From: Halobacteriales archaeon SW_10_68_16
GTDB taxonomy: Archaea > Halobacteriota > Halobacteria > Halobacteriales > Haloarculaceae
NCBI GenBank assembly: GCA_003023485.1
Contig: PXSG01000063.1
Coordinates: forward strand, 1 to 17,504
DNA: 17,504 nucleotides
Direction of reading: 5' to 3'
The position numbers and the translations under genes were made by a program. The notes beneath the pieces are model-generated. The model ran no database searches. It was not told the origin of the DNA and saw only the letters and a list, made by a program, of their open reading frames with translations. This document shows positions 7,215 to 13,932 of the stretch, one piece after another; the first letter of the stretch is position 1, and every line of letters begins with the position of its first letter.

Positions 7215-9638
7215 TCACTCGAAGGGGCGGCCGTGGTCGTCCCAGAACGCCTCGAGTTTCCCGGGCAGGAACTCGGGGGTGAGCCGGAGGAACTCCTCGC
7301 GCTCGCCCGGCGAGAGGTACGTGTGGACGCTGTGTCGCACGCCGGGCGTGTAGCGCCGGCCCACCAGCGCGCGCACCCCCACTTCCTCGGGACCGCGGAC
7401 GACACGGCCGATGGCCTGCCGGGCGCGCCGGACTGCCGGCACCGTCAGGGCGTACTCGAAGGCCCGGTCGGCGCCAAAGGCGTCGGCGTAGGCGCGCCGG
7501 ACCGCCCGCACGCGGGGCGAGCCGATGTTGACCAGGGGCACGCCCACCACCCCACAGCAGTGGAGCTTGTCGCCGTCGTAGTCGACACCTTCCGTGAGCG
7601 TCCCGCGGGTGCTCGTGACCAGCACCGTTCCCTCGCCCCCGAAGAACCGCCGTTTCAGTTCCTCGGTGGCCTCGTTGCTGGAACTCTCGTCGACCAGCAC
7701 CGGTTTCTCGACGACGTCGGCGAGGTAGTCGCCGGCCCACCGGGCCTCGCGGTAGCTGGGCATCGCGAGCAGGACGTTGCCCGGCGAGCGCGCGAGCGTC
7801 CGCAGGACGTGAGCGTACTCGTCGCGGGTGCGGTTCCAGGTCCCGGGGTCGGCGTTGTCGGCGGGGTCGCCGCGGTTGCGCGCGGTGAAGGGCGTCGCGT
7901 CGACCAGCCAGCTCGCGCGGTTCTCTTCGGGAAAGGAGAGCCCGTAGGTCCGCTCGACGACCGGCCGCCCGCCCTCGCGGAGTGCCTCCAGGCCCGAAAC
8001 CTCCGCAAAGACATCCAGCGGTTCGAGCGTCGCGCTCATCAGCACGCCCCCGCCGAGTTCCTCGAAAATTCCGCGGAGCGTCTCGCCGGGCATGCACTCG
8101 AAGAGGACGAGTCCAGCCGTGTACTGTGCCTGCCAGGGTTCCTCGACACCGCGCTCGTCGGCCGGCGAGTGGTCGAGTTCGACCTCCCGGAGATAGGTCG
8201 CGTGGTCCCGGTCCCACCACCGCCCGAGGATGGCACCCGTGGCGGCACAGACCGGCGTCCGCGCCAGCCCGAGTTCGTCGATGGCCTCCTCGACGGCCGC
8301 CCCGACCGTGGAGAGCGACCGCCAGACGTCGCCGGTGTAGCCCGCCTCCTGGGCCCACTCGGTCAGGTCGTCGGTCTCGACGGTCTCGGGGTCACGGAGC
8401 GGAACCTCGACGTCCCGGCCGGGGAGAGCGTCGGTCTCGCCGGCCCGCCAGTCGCGGCCGAACTCCGAGTCGAGGTAGGCCCCGATGCGGTCATCCAGCC
8501 ACCCGAGAACGTCGTCGTAAAAGTCCTGCGCCCGCTCGACGGCCGACAGCGGGACCTCCCGGCTTGCGAGCAGTTCCTCGACCTGTGTTTTGTGGTCGCG
8601 GCTCTGGCGGGCGCGGGTCAGCAGGGTCGCACAGTCGTTGCGCGCCCGCTTCAGCGTCGCCCGCCCCACGCGGTCCGAGAGCAGGTCGCGGACCCGCTCT
8701 TCGAGGCGGTGGGCCTCGTCGACGACCACGAACGTCTCCTCGTCGAGAATCGAGGCGAGCAGGGGCCGCGAGTCCGGGTCGAAGAGGTGGTTGTAGTTGC
8801 CGACGACGATGTCCGCCGCCTCCAGCAGGACGCCCATCACGCGGTGGGGGCAGGTCCCGCGTTCGACGGCCAGCGGGAGGTACTCCTCGGGGGTGAGCAC
8901 GCCCCGGTCGCCGGCCGAGAAGTCGATGGGCGAGCCACGGTTGCGGGCATACCAGTCTGCCTCGAAGGGACAGTACAGCGGCGAATCGCCATCCCCATCG
9001 ACCATCGACTCCGGGGCGCTCGGTTGCTGGCGTCGGTAGGGGCTGTCGGCCCCCGCCGTCGAGAGGGTGTCCTCGCCGATGGTGCGCTGGCCGGGGGCAT
9101 CGGGCCGGGCGTGTTTCGCGAGGTCCGACCCCAGTTGCGGGTCCCACCAGACGTCATCGGGGTCGGTACCGCCGACTGCGGCCTCCGCCACGGGGCGGCC
9201 GTCGCCGTGTTCGCTCTCGGCGAGGTTCGCGGTCGACTCGCGGAGGTCCTCACAGCGGTCGTGGGTGCCGACGTCCTCGGGGAAGACGCCCTCGCGGCCG
9301 TAGGGACAGAGGTCGCGCTTGCCCACCAGCGAGATCCCGCGCATCTGTTCGTCGAGATCGGCGTTCATCGCCCGGAGGTCGGCGACGAACTGCCGGAGTT
9401 GCTGTTTGACCGGCGTGACGACCACCACGCGCTCGTAGGCGCCGTGGCGGACCAGCACCGCGCCCGCGGCGAGGGCGGCCATGGTCTTGCCCGTCCCGCA
9501 GGGCCCCTCCATCGCGAGGTAGCCGTTCGCGCGGCCCGCCTCGATGGCCGACTCGACGGCGTCGGCCTGGTTCTCGTAGGGCTCCTCGAACGGGAAGTAC
9601 TCGGGCCAGTGCTCTCCGAGTCCGTCGGCGTCCGGCAT
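7215..9638 (-). CDS. rad3: XPD/Rad3-type superfamily 2 iron-sulfur DNA helicase
   Basis: The 807-residue protein has the full XPD-type helicase layout: Q-motif region (PYENQADAV), Walker A GPCGTGKT at 45-52, VVVVTPVKQQ (motif Ia), VVVDEAH at 304-310 (motif II), VLMSATL (motif III, about 532-538), LLAMPSY (motif IV region), TRGTLTEGVD (motif V, near 677-686) and QAIGRVVRG at 741-749 (motif VI). Four cysteines fit the family's 4Fe-4S site: Cys111, Cys129, Cys223 and Cys263. The gap between the second and third is about 94 residues and rich in Asp, Gly and Pro. XPD-family enzymes are 5'-3' DNA helicases in repair. It lies 44 bp downstream of the aminotransferase gene on the same strand and may be cotranscribed; GGGAG about ten bases before the ATG could serve as its ribosome-binding site. 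Confidence 0.9.
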   Translation of the reverse strand: MPDADGLGEHWPEYFPFEEPYENQADAVESAIEAGRANGYLAMEGPCGTGKTMAALAAGAVLVRHGAYERVVVVTPVKQQLRQFVADLRAMNADLDEQMRGISLVGKRDLCPYGREGVFPEDVGTHDRCEDLRESTANLAESEHGDGRPVAEAAVGGTDPDDVWWDPQLGSDLAKHARPDAPGQRTIGEDTLSTAGADSPYRRQQPSAPESMVDGDGDSPLYCPFEADWYARNRGSPIDFSAGDRGVLTPEEYLPLAVERGTCPHRVMGVLLEAADIVVGNYNHLFDPDSRPLLASILDEETFVVVDEAHRLEERVRDLLSDRVGRATLKRARNDCATLLTRARQSRDHKTQVEELLASREVPLSAVERAQDFYDDVLGWLDDRIGAYLDSEFGRDWRAGETDALPGRDVEVPLRDPETVETDDLTEWAQEAGYTGDVWRSLSTVGAAVEEAIDELGLARTPVCAATGAILGRWWDRDHATYLREVELDHSPADERGVEEPWQAQYTAGLVLFECMPGETLRGIFEELGGGVLMSATLEPLDVFAEVSGLEALREGGRPVVERTYGLSFPEENRASWLVDATPFTARNRGDPADNADPGTWNRTRDEYAHVLRTLARSPGNVLLAMPSYREARWAGDYLADVVEKPVLVDESSSNEATEELKRRFFGGEGTVLVTSTRGTLTEGVDYDGDKLHCCGVVGVPLVNIGSPRVRAVRRAYADAFGADRAFEYALTVPAVRRARQAIGRVVRGPEEVGVRALVGRRYTPGVRHSVHTYLSPGEREEFLRLTPEFLPGKLEAFWDDHGRPFE

Positions 9639-9682
9639 TCACGCTCCCTGGGGCGGCCTCCCGTTTGAACCCACGGATTCGG

Positions 9683-10807
9683 TCACTCGAAGAGATCAGC
9701 GAGCCGACCGGCAGCCTCCTCGACGCGGTCGGTCGTCAGGGAGAAGCGCATCCACTCCCCGCGCGAGTCACCGAACGTCTCGCCGGGCATCCCCGCGACG
9801 CCGGCTTCGTCGACGAGGCGGTAGACGTTCTCGAAGGTGCCCGGGTAGTCGGGGAACCGGGCCATCACGTAGAAGGCGCCTTCGGGCTCGGTGTACTCGG
9901 CGCCGACCGCGTCCAGCGCGTCGGTGAAGGTGGCGATGCGCTCCCGGAGCAGGTCGCGGTTCCCCTCGTAGTACTCGGGGTCGGTGTTCCGGAGTGCGTG
10001 GAGGACGGCAGCCTGGGCCGGCCGGGAGCCGGTCACGTTCGTCAGCATGTGCCGTGTGCGGGCGTTGTCGAGCAACTCCTCGGCCGGGCCATCCCCGCCG
10101 CTTTCGGGGAAGATTGCGTACCCGACGCGCCAGCCAGTGATCGCCATCGACTTCGAGAAGGAGTTGGTCGCGACGCGGTTGGGCGAGTCGACCGAGAGGG
10201 CCGAGGCGAACCGCCCGGAGTAGTCGAAGTGGTCGTAGACCTCGTCGCTGACCAGCACGGCGTCGTAGGCCTCGGCGACGTCGACGACGCCAGCGATGGT
10301 GTCGGCGTCGTAGGTCACGCCCAGGGGGTTGTTCGGGCTGTTGACCACGACGACCGCCGTCTCCTCGCTCGCGGCCTCGCGGACGTCCGCGGGGTCGAGG
10401 TGCCCGTCGGCGGCGACCGGGACGAACGAGAGGTCCGCGCCGATGAAGTTCGCGCGGCCGGCGTAGTAGGGGTAGACCGGGTCGACCAGCAGGATTTCCT
10501 CGCCGGGCATCACCTCGAGGCCGCCGAGCATCGCGAGGTGGTTCGCCTCGCCGGCGCCGTTCGTGATGAGGATCTGTCGGCGGTCGACGCCCCGGCGCTT
10601 TGCGATCTCCTCGCGGAGTTCCCGGAGGCCGATGCTGGCGGGGTACTGGAAGTCGTCGGGGTCGGCGTCGGCGTAGGTCCGCAGGCCCTCGCGCAACGCC
10701 GCCGGCGGGTCCCAGTCGGGGTTCCCGCTGACCATGTCGACCACGTCCCGGTCGGCCTCCCGGGCGTACTGCATGACGCGGAAGAACTGCGGCGTCTCGT
10801 AGTCCAT
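9683..10807 (-). CDS. PLP-dependent aminotransferase, class I/II (aspartate aminotransferase-like)
   Basis: The 374-residue protein is a fold-type I aminotransferase. It has the substrate-binding N-terminal region (VVDMVSGNPDWDPP), TNGAGEANHLAMLGGL (PLP phosphate-binding region), the NSPNNPLG signature with the PLP-contacting Asn, VSDEVYDHF with the conserved Asp and Tyr, the Schiff-base lysine in SFSKSMAITGWRVGY, and an Arg near the C terminus (WMRFSLTT) that usually binds the substrate carboxylate. The length is normal for the family. The amino-acid substrate cannot be told from sequence. The start at 10807 (MDYETPQFFRVMQYAR) matches haloarchaeal relatives; the reading frame stays open upstream, but that part is not aminotransferase-like. 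There is no clear TATA box, so it may be transcribed from the promoter before the hydrolase stump. Confidence 0.88.
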   Translation of the reverse strand: MDYETPQFFRVMQYAREADRDVVDMVSGNPDWDPPAALREGLRTYADADPDDFQYPASIGLRELREEIAKRRGVDRRQILITNGAGEANHLAMLGGLEVMPGEEILLVDPVYPYYAGRANFIGADLSFVPVAADGHLDPADVREAASEETAVVVVNSPNNPLGVTYDADTIAGVVDVAEAYDAVLVSDEVYDHFDYSGRFASALSVDSPNRVATNSFSKSMAITGWRVGYAIFPESGGDGPAEELLDNARTRHMLTNVTGSRPAQAAVLHALRNTDPEYYEGNRDLLRERIATFTDALDAVGAEYTEPEGAFYVMARFPDYPGTFENVYRLVDEAGVAGMPGETFGDSRGEWMRFSLTTDRVEEAAGRLADLFE

Positions 10808-10857
10808 ACCTCGGGGTACGGCCGGGCGTACGTGTCTCTTTCCGTCTCTCCCGGCGT

Positions 10858-10977
10858 CTACGCGACCGGCACGGCCAGAAACGGTTCGACGGCGTCCAGC
10901 AACGCCCGTGGCGTGTCGACGGTCGGCGCGTGGCCACACTCGGCCAGTTCGACCGACGTCGCCGTGACCGCTGGCAT
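10858..10977 (-). pseudogene. Alpha/beta hydrolase remnant (C-terminal 39 residues)
   Basis: A 39-residue frame contains VELAECGHAPTVDTPRALL followed by DAVEPFLA, which matches the C-terminal end of alpha/beta hydrolases: the GHAPT segment carries the catalytic histidine and the final helix follows it. The nucleophile elbow (G-x-S-x-G), the acid residue and the lid are absent, so it cannot be an active hydrolase. The stump still has an ATG (10975-10977), an AGGAG eight bases upstream and a TATA-like GTTAAGAG centred about 26 bp upstream, as if the promoter and start codon had been joined in frame to the last codons by a deletion. It lies between the GNAT gene and the aminotransferase gene on the same strand. 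An alternative is a small expressed protein that kept this fold fragment. Confidence 0.65.
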
Positions 10978-10998
10978 GGACGCTCCTGGGTTCGCGGT

Positions 10999-11006
10999 CT
11001 CTTAAC
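10999..11006 (-). promoter_or_regulatory. TATA-like box before the hydrolase remnant
   Basis: On the minus strand this reads GTTAAGAG, centred about 26 bp upstream of the remnant's ATG at 10977. That is the spacing of a leaderless haloarchaeal promoter. It may now serve the downstream aminotransferase and helicase genes. Confidence 0.4.
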
Positions 11007-11036
11007 CCTTCCCGTCGTTGCAGTCGCAACAGCAGT

Positions 11037-11612
11037 CTACACTCGATTTCCAGAGAGCGGATCAGCGACGACCGCCGGTGGACCCCGACCACGGTAGTCG
11101 TCCAGAAACGACTCCTCGGCGTCCGAGAGGTCCCGCCCACGGTACCGGTCGAACCCCGCCTGATAGCGCCCGCGACCCTCGCGGTCGGGACGGTAGGCGA
11201 GGACGAGCTCCGCCAGGCCGGTCTCCTCGCCGGTGAACGCGAACCCCGCGCGGTAGCAGGCCTCGTAGGCGAAGGGGTTGTTCGCGGCGATCCGGACATC
11301 GGTGTAGCCACGCTCCCGGCCCCGTTCGGCGGTGAACCGCAACAGCCTGGGACCGATCCCCTCCCCGCGCCGGTCGTTCCGGACCGTGACGTAGCGGATC
11401 CGGAGGCGATTCGGGTCGGTGCGGTCCTCGTCGAAGGCCGTCGCGGCGAGGATGGCGTCCCCATCGTCCCCATCCCCGTTCTTCTCCCCTTCCTCGCCCG
11501 CGACGGCTTTCCCGGTCGCGGACATGACGAACTTCCCGGCGTAGGCGAACTCCCGGTGGTCGAGGTGGAGCGTCGGCCCCTCGGGTGGCCACCCCAGGAG
11601 TTCGAACTCCAT
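11037..11612 (-). CDS. GNAT family N-acetyltransferase
   Basis: The 191-residue protein has a recognisable GNAT core: RIRYVTVRNDRRGEGIGPRLL carries the motif A beta 4 strand and the acetyl-CoA pyrophosphate loop (R-R-G-E-G-I-G), followed by the alpha 3 helix and RIAANNPFAYEACYRAGFAFTG (motif B, with the usual Asn and Tyr). The N-terminal part (LDHREFAYAGKFVMSATGKAVV-like) contains a low-complexity stretch, GEEGEKNGDGDDGD, near residues 39-52, probably a surface loop insertion. The C-terminal 45 residues are rich in Arg and Asp and extend beyond the GNAT core. The substrate is unknown. The ATG at 11612 is about 28 bp from a minus-strand GATACA element (11638-11643), compatible with a leaderless mRNA. 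It is divergent from sppA. Confidence 0.8.
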   Translation of the reverse strand: MEFELLGWPPEGPTLHLDHREFAYAGKFVMSATGKAVAGEEGEKNGDGDDGDAILAATAFDEDRTDPNRLRIRYVTVRNDRRGEGIGPRLLRFTAERGRERGYTDVRIAANNPFAYEACYRAGFAFTGEETGLAELVLAYRPDREGRGRYQAGFDRYRGRDLSDAEESFLDDYRGRGPPAVVADPLSGNRV

Positions 11613-11637
11613 ACCGGCGTGAGGGGTTCGGTGCCGA

Positions 11638-11643
11638 TGTATC
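11638..11643 (-). promoter_or_regulatory. Possible TATA-like box of the GNAT gene
   Basis: GATACA on the minus strand is centred about 28 bp upstream of the ATG at 11612. The spacing fits; the sequence match is only fair. Confidence 0.35.
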
Positions 11644-11702
11644 CTCCGGCCGCTCCGGGGCGTCGGATGGCCCGTGTGCGATCCCGGTCAGGTCAGCCGG
11701 GA

Positions 11703-11709
11703 TTTATTA
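11703..11709 (+). promoter_or_regulatory. TATA box of the sppA/DUF4350 operon
   Basis: TTTATTA is centred near 11706, predicting transcription from about 11731-11733. This favours ATG 11735 over ATG 11723, which would lie upstream of the transcript start. Confidence 0.6.
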
Positions 11710-11734
11710 CCGGGTAGCCGCAATGACGAGGCGC

Positions 11735-12694
11735 ATGTTGGACAGCAGGAATCTGTCGGCGTCGACAGTCGCGATGTACATCGTCGTCATCGCGGCCGCC
11801 GTCGTCACTGCCGCCGTCGTGGCACCCGCCGTGTCGAGTGCCCTCCAGGAGACGGACGACGACGAGCCAGTCGTCGCTGTTCTCACTCTCCGCGGGGGGA
11901 CATCCGCCGATAATGTAAATCAGCTGACTGAGGATCTCCGCGAGGCGCGGACGAACGACTCGGTCGAGGCAGTCGTCCTCCGGATCGACAGCCCGGGTGG
12001 ACCGGTCGCCTCGAGCGAGGAACTCTACCTGGCGGTCAACAAGACCGCAAGCGAAATGCCCGTGGTCGCGTACGTCGAGGGGTCGGCCGCCTCGGGTGGC
12101 TACTTCGGGATCGTCCCCTCGGACGCCATCGTCGTCAAGCCCAGTTCGAACGTCGGGAGCATCGGGGTCGTCGTCGCGGCACCCCTCGAACTGATCGAAC
12201 TCGTTGGCGACCAGCAGGAGACGTTCGTGCGGTCGGGACCGGACAAGGCACAGATCTCCAAGGACAGCATCCGGAACGACCTCGAAACGCTGAAAAACGC
12301 CTTCGTCGGGACGGTGATGACCCACCGCGGCGACGAACTCGCCCTCTCGCGCCAGGAGGTCGCGCGCGGCGACATCTACCTCGGCACCGAGGCAGTCCAG
12401 AACGGGTTCGCCGACCAGATCGGCGACATCGATACCGCCATCGCGCTGGCCGCCGAGCGCTCCGACGAGATCGAGGGCGACCAGTACGAGGTGGCCTACG
12501 TCGAACAGCCAGGGTTCCGACTGCCGCTGCCCTTCGCCAAGGACGACGTCGAGAAGGTCGAGGGGAACATCATCTACGTCGAGCAAAGCGATGACGAGCG
12601 CGTCGAGTTCGTCGAGCCGGTCCGCTACTACGCGGTCTGGGGCGTACCGGCCAACTCCGAGAACGCGACCGTGGAGGTGGCCGCCGATGGCTAG
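11735..12694 (+). CDS. sppA: SppA-like signal peptide peptidase, membrane-anchored S49 serine protease
   Basis: The 319-residue protein has one N-terminal membrane anchor (about 12-36) followed by a single S49 protease domain. Recognisable elements are VVLRIDSPGGPVASSEELY (oxyanion-region SPGG at 86-89), the nucleophile Ser120 in EGSAASGGYFG, the SSNVGSIGVV segment and the probable general base Lys171 in SGPDKAQ. The 51-residue Ser-Lys spacing is close to that of the Bacillus SppA Ser/Lys dyad. The family degrades remnant signal peptides and misfolded membrane-associated peptides on the outer side of the membrane as an oligomeric ring. The start follows the TATA spacing. The last eight bases overlap the downstream DUF4350-type gene, so the two are cotranscribed and probably translationally coupled. 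Confidence 0.9.
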   Translation: MLDSRNLSASTVAMYIVVIAAAVVTAAVVAPAVSSALQETDDDEPVVAVLTLRGGTSADNVNQLTEDLREARTNDSVEAVVLRIDSPGGPVASSEELYLAVNKTASEMPVVAYVEGSAASGGYFGIVPSDAIVVKPSSNVGSIGVVVAAPLELIELVGDQQETFVRSGPDKAQISKDSIRNDLETLKNAFVGTVMTHRGDELALSRQEVARGDIYLGTEAVQNGFADQIGDIDTAIALAAERSDEIEGDQYEVAYVEQPGFRLPLPFAKDDVEKVEGNIIYVEQSDDERVEFVEPVRYYAVWGVPANSENATVEVAADG

Positions 12695-13736
12695 CCCGCT
12701 GCGACTGATCGCGGTGTTCGTCGTCATCGTCGTCGTGGCGGTCGGTGGCGCCGCCGTGGTCGCGTCCACGGGTGGCGGGGAGACGACGCCGGACGGCGCG
12801 AACATCGACGGACAGTCACCGGCGCAGTTCCAGCCCGACGCCGTCAACCACGACGACGACCCCGAGGAGGGCGAGATCGAGGTCGACGAGACGGACGGTC
12901 GGAAGCGCATCCTCGTCGATATCTCCCACAGCAATCAGGTCTCGGAGACGGAACTCGAACCGCTCGTCGAGGCGGCGTACGGGGCGGGCCACTTCGTCGA
13001 GTTCGGGGCCGAAGACGGCAGGGCCTCCTACGCGGAGACGCTCTCGAACTACGATGGCGTCCTCATCGTCCAGCCCCGGGGCGCGTTCTCCGAGAGCGAG
13101 CGGAACGCACTCCAGAACTACACCGACGCGGGCGGCCGCGTCGTCGTGCTGGGCGAACCGACACAGATCCAGGCCGCGCTCGGCCTCTTCGGCGTCCCCT
13201 CGGCCGCCTCCTTCGGTGCCGACAACCTCACCCAGGCCTACGGGTTCCAGGTCGGCGCGGAGATGCTCTTCAACCAGGGGGCCGAGGGCAACGACAACAA
13301 CTTCAAGAGCGTGAACGCGTCCCCCGAGACGAACGACGAACTGACCGACGGCGTCGAGACGGTCAGCTTCGACCGCGGCGGGTACGTCGTCGTCAACCAG
13401 CAACACGAGGACGCCGACGACATCGAGGTGCTGTACACGGCCGCCGACGGCACGAAGACCCTCGAGACGCGCCGCGAGGGCGACTATGCGATGGCCGTCC
13501 GCAACGAGAACCTCGCCTTCGTCGCCGACTCGTCGTTCATCGACCAGTCCGAGGTGTACGACGCCGACAACGAGGTGTTCGTCGGCAACCTGCTGACGTT
13601 CCTCGCGTCGGGTGACCTCGACGAGAACTTCCCGAGCGACGGGGGCGCCACCGGGCCGGAACCGCCCGAACCGCCGGAACGACCGACCGCGACGCCGACG
13701 CCGACCAATCAGTCGTCCCCCCTCGGATCCGGCTGA
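12687..13736 (+). CDS. Membrane-anchored DUF4350-type protein (GATase-like fold)
   Basis: The 349-residue protein begins with a hydrophobic signal anchor (about 6-27, no lipobox cysteine), then an acidic linker (DDDPEEGEIEVDETD). The domain that follows begins ILVDISHSNQVSETELEPLV and continues with SNYDGVLIVQPRGAFSESE and TDAGGRVVVLGEP. The alternating strands and 'open new tail and guard value' pattern of class I glutamine amidotransferase-like folds, as in DUF4350 proteins, are visible, but there is no catalytic Cys-His pair, so a binding or scaffolding role is more likely than catalysis. The C terminus is a Pro/Thr-rich tail (EPPEPPERPTATPTPT), like haloarchaeal cell-surface linkers. Its overlap with sppA suggests a partner, adaptor or substrate of the protease at the membrane's outer face; this is inference from context. 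Confidence 0.75.
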   Translation: MASPLRLIAVFVVIVVVAVGGAAVVASTGGGETTPDGANIDGQSPAQFQPDAVNHDDDPEEGEIEVDETDGRKRILVDISHSNQVSETELEPLVEAAYGAGHFVEFGAEDGRASYAETLSNYDGVLIVQPRGAFSESERNALQNYTDAGGRVVVLGEPTQIQAALGLFGVPSAASFGADNLTQAYGFQVGAEMLFNQGAEGNDNNFKSVNASPETNDELTDGVETVSFDRGGYVVVNQQHEDADDIEVLYTAADGTKTLETRREGDYAMAVRNENLAFVADSSFIDQSEVYDADNEVFVGNLLTFLASGDLDENFPSDGGATGPEPPEPPERPTATPTPTNQSSPLGSG

Positions 13737-13928
13737 CTGCCCCGGACGGGCACCCATCGCAGTCAGGCGTCGATTCGATTCTCCACCGAGCGTCGACACG
13801 GGGATTGATATTCCTGCCCTCGCGTACCGACGGACGATGGACGAGACGTCCGGACCCACGGCCAGTCGACTCGCACGCCAATCCGGTCGAACTCCCGGCC
13901 CCGCCGACGCGAGCGTGGAGGGACGGCG
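13737..13928 (+). promoter_or_regulatory. Upstream region of the iron-dependent dehydrogenase gene
   Basis: This gap holds a TATA-like TTGATATT (13805-13812), a possible short leaderless ORF (13837-13932, listed separately) and a GGAGGG ribosome-binding site (about ten bases before the ATG at 13929). No terminator for the DUF4350-type gene is visible in its first 60 bases. Confidence 0.45.
13805..13812 (+). promoter_or_regulatory. TATA-like box upstream of the dehydrogenase gene
   Basis: TTGATATT is centred about 28 bp before ATG 13837 and about 120 bp before the dehydrogenase ATG. The dehydrogenase mRNA would therefore have a leader of about 95 bases carrying the short ORF. Confidence 0.4.
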
Positions 13929-13932
13929 ATGA
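13837..13932 (+). CDS. Possible 31-residue upstream ORF overlapping the dehydrogenase start
   Basis: A short frame begins with ATG 13837, about 28 bp after the TATA-like box and therefore at the predicted mRNA 5' end. It ends with a TGA that overlaps the dehydrogenase ATG as ATGA. The peptide (MDETSGPTASRLARQSGRTP and 11 more residues) is Arg-rich rather than acidic, unlike normal haloarchaeal proteins, and resembles nothing I know. If translated, it could couple translation into the dehydrogenase gene, which also has its own GGAGGG site. It may equally be chance. Confidence 0.3.
   Translation: MDETSGPTASRLARQSGRTPGPADASVEGRR

Noticed and set aside
7233..9668. 811-codon plus-strand ORF opposite the XPD-like helicase
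   Set aside because: All helicase motifs are on the minus strand; the plus frame is open only because of codon bias.
10808..11473. N-terminal extension of the aminotransferase (open upstream to 11473)
   Set aside because: The extension is Arg/Ser-rich, runs through the GNAT gene in another frame and lacks family similarity; the start at 10807 matches relatives.
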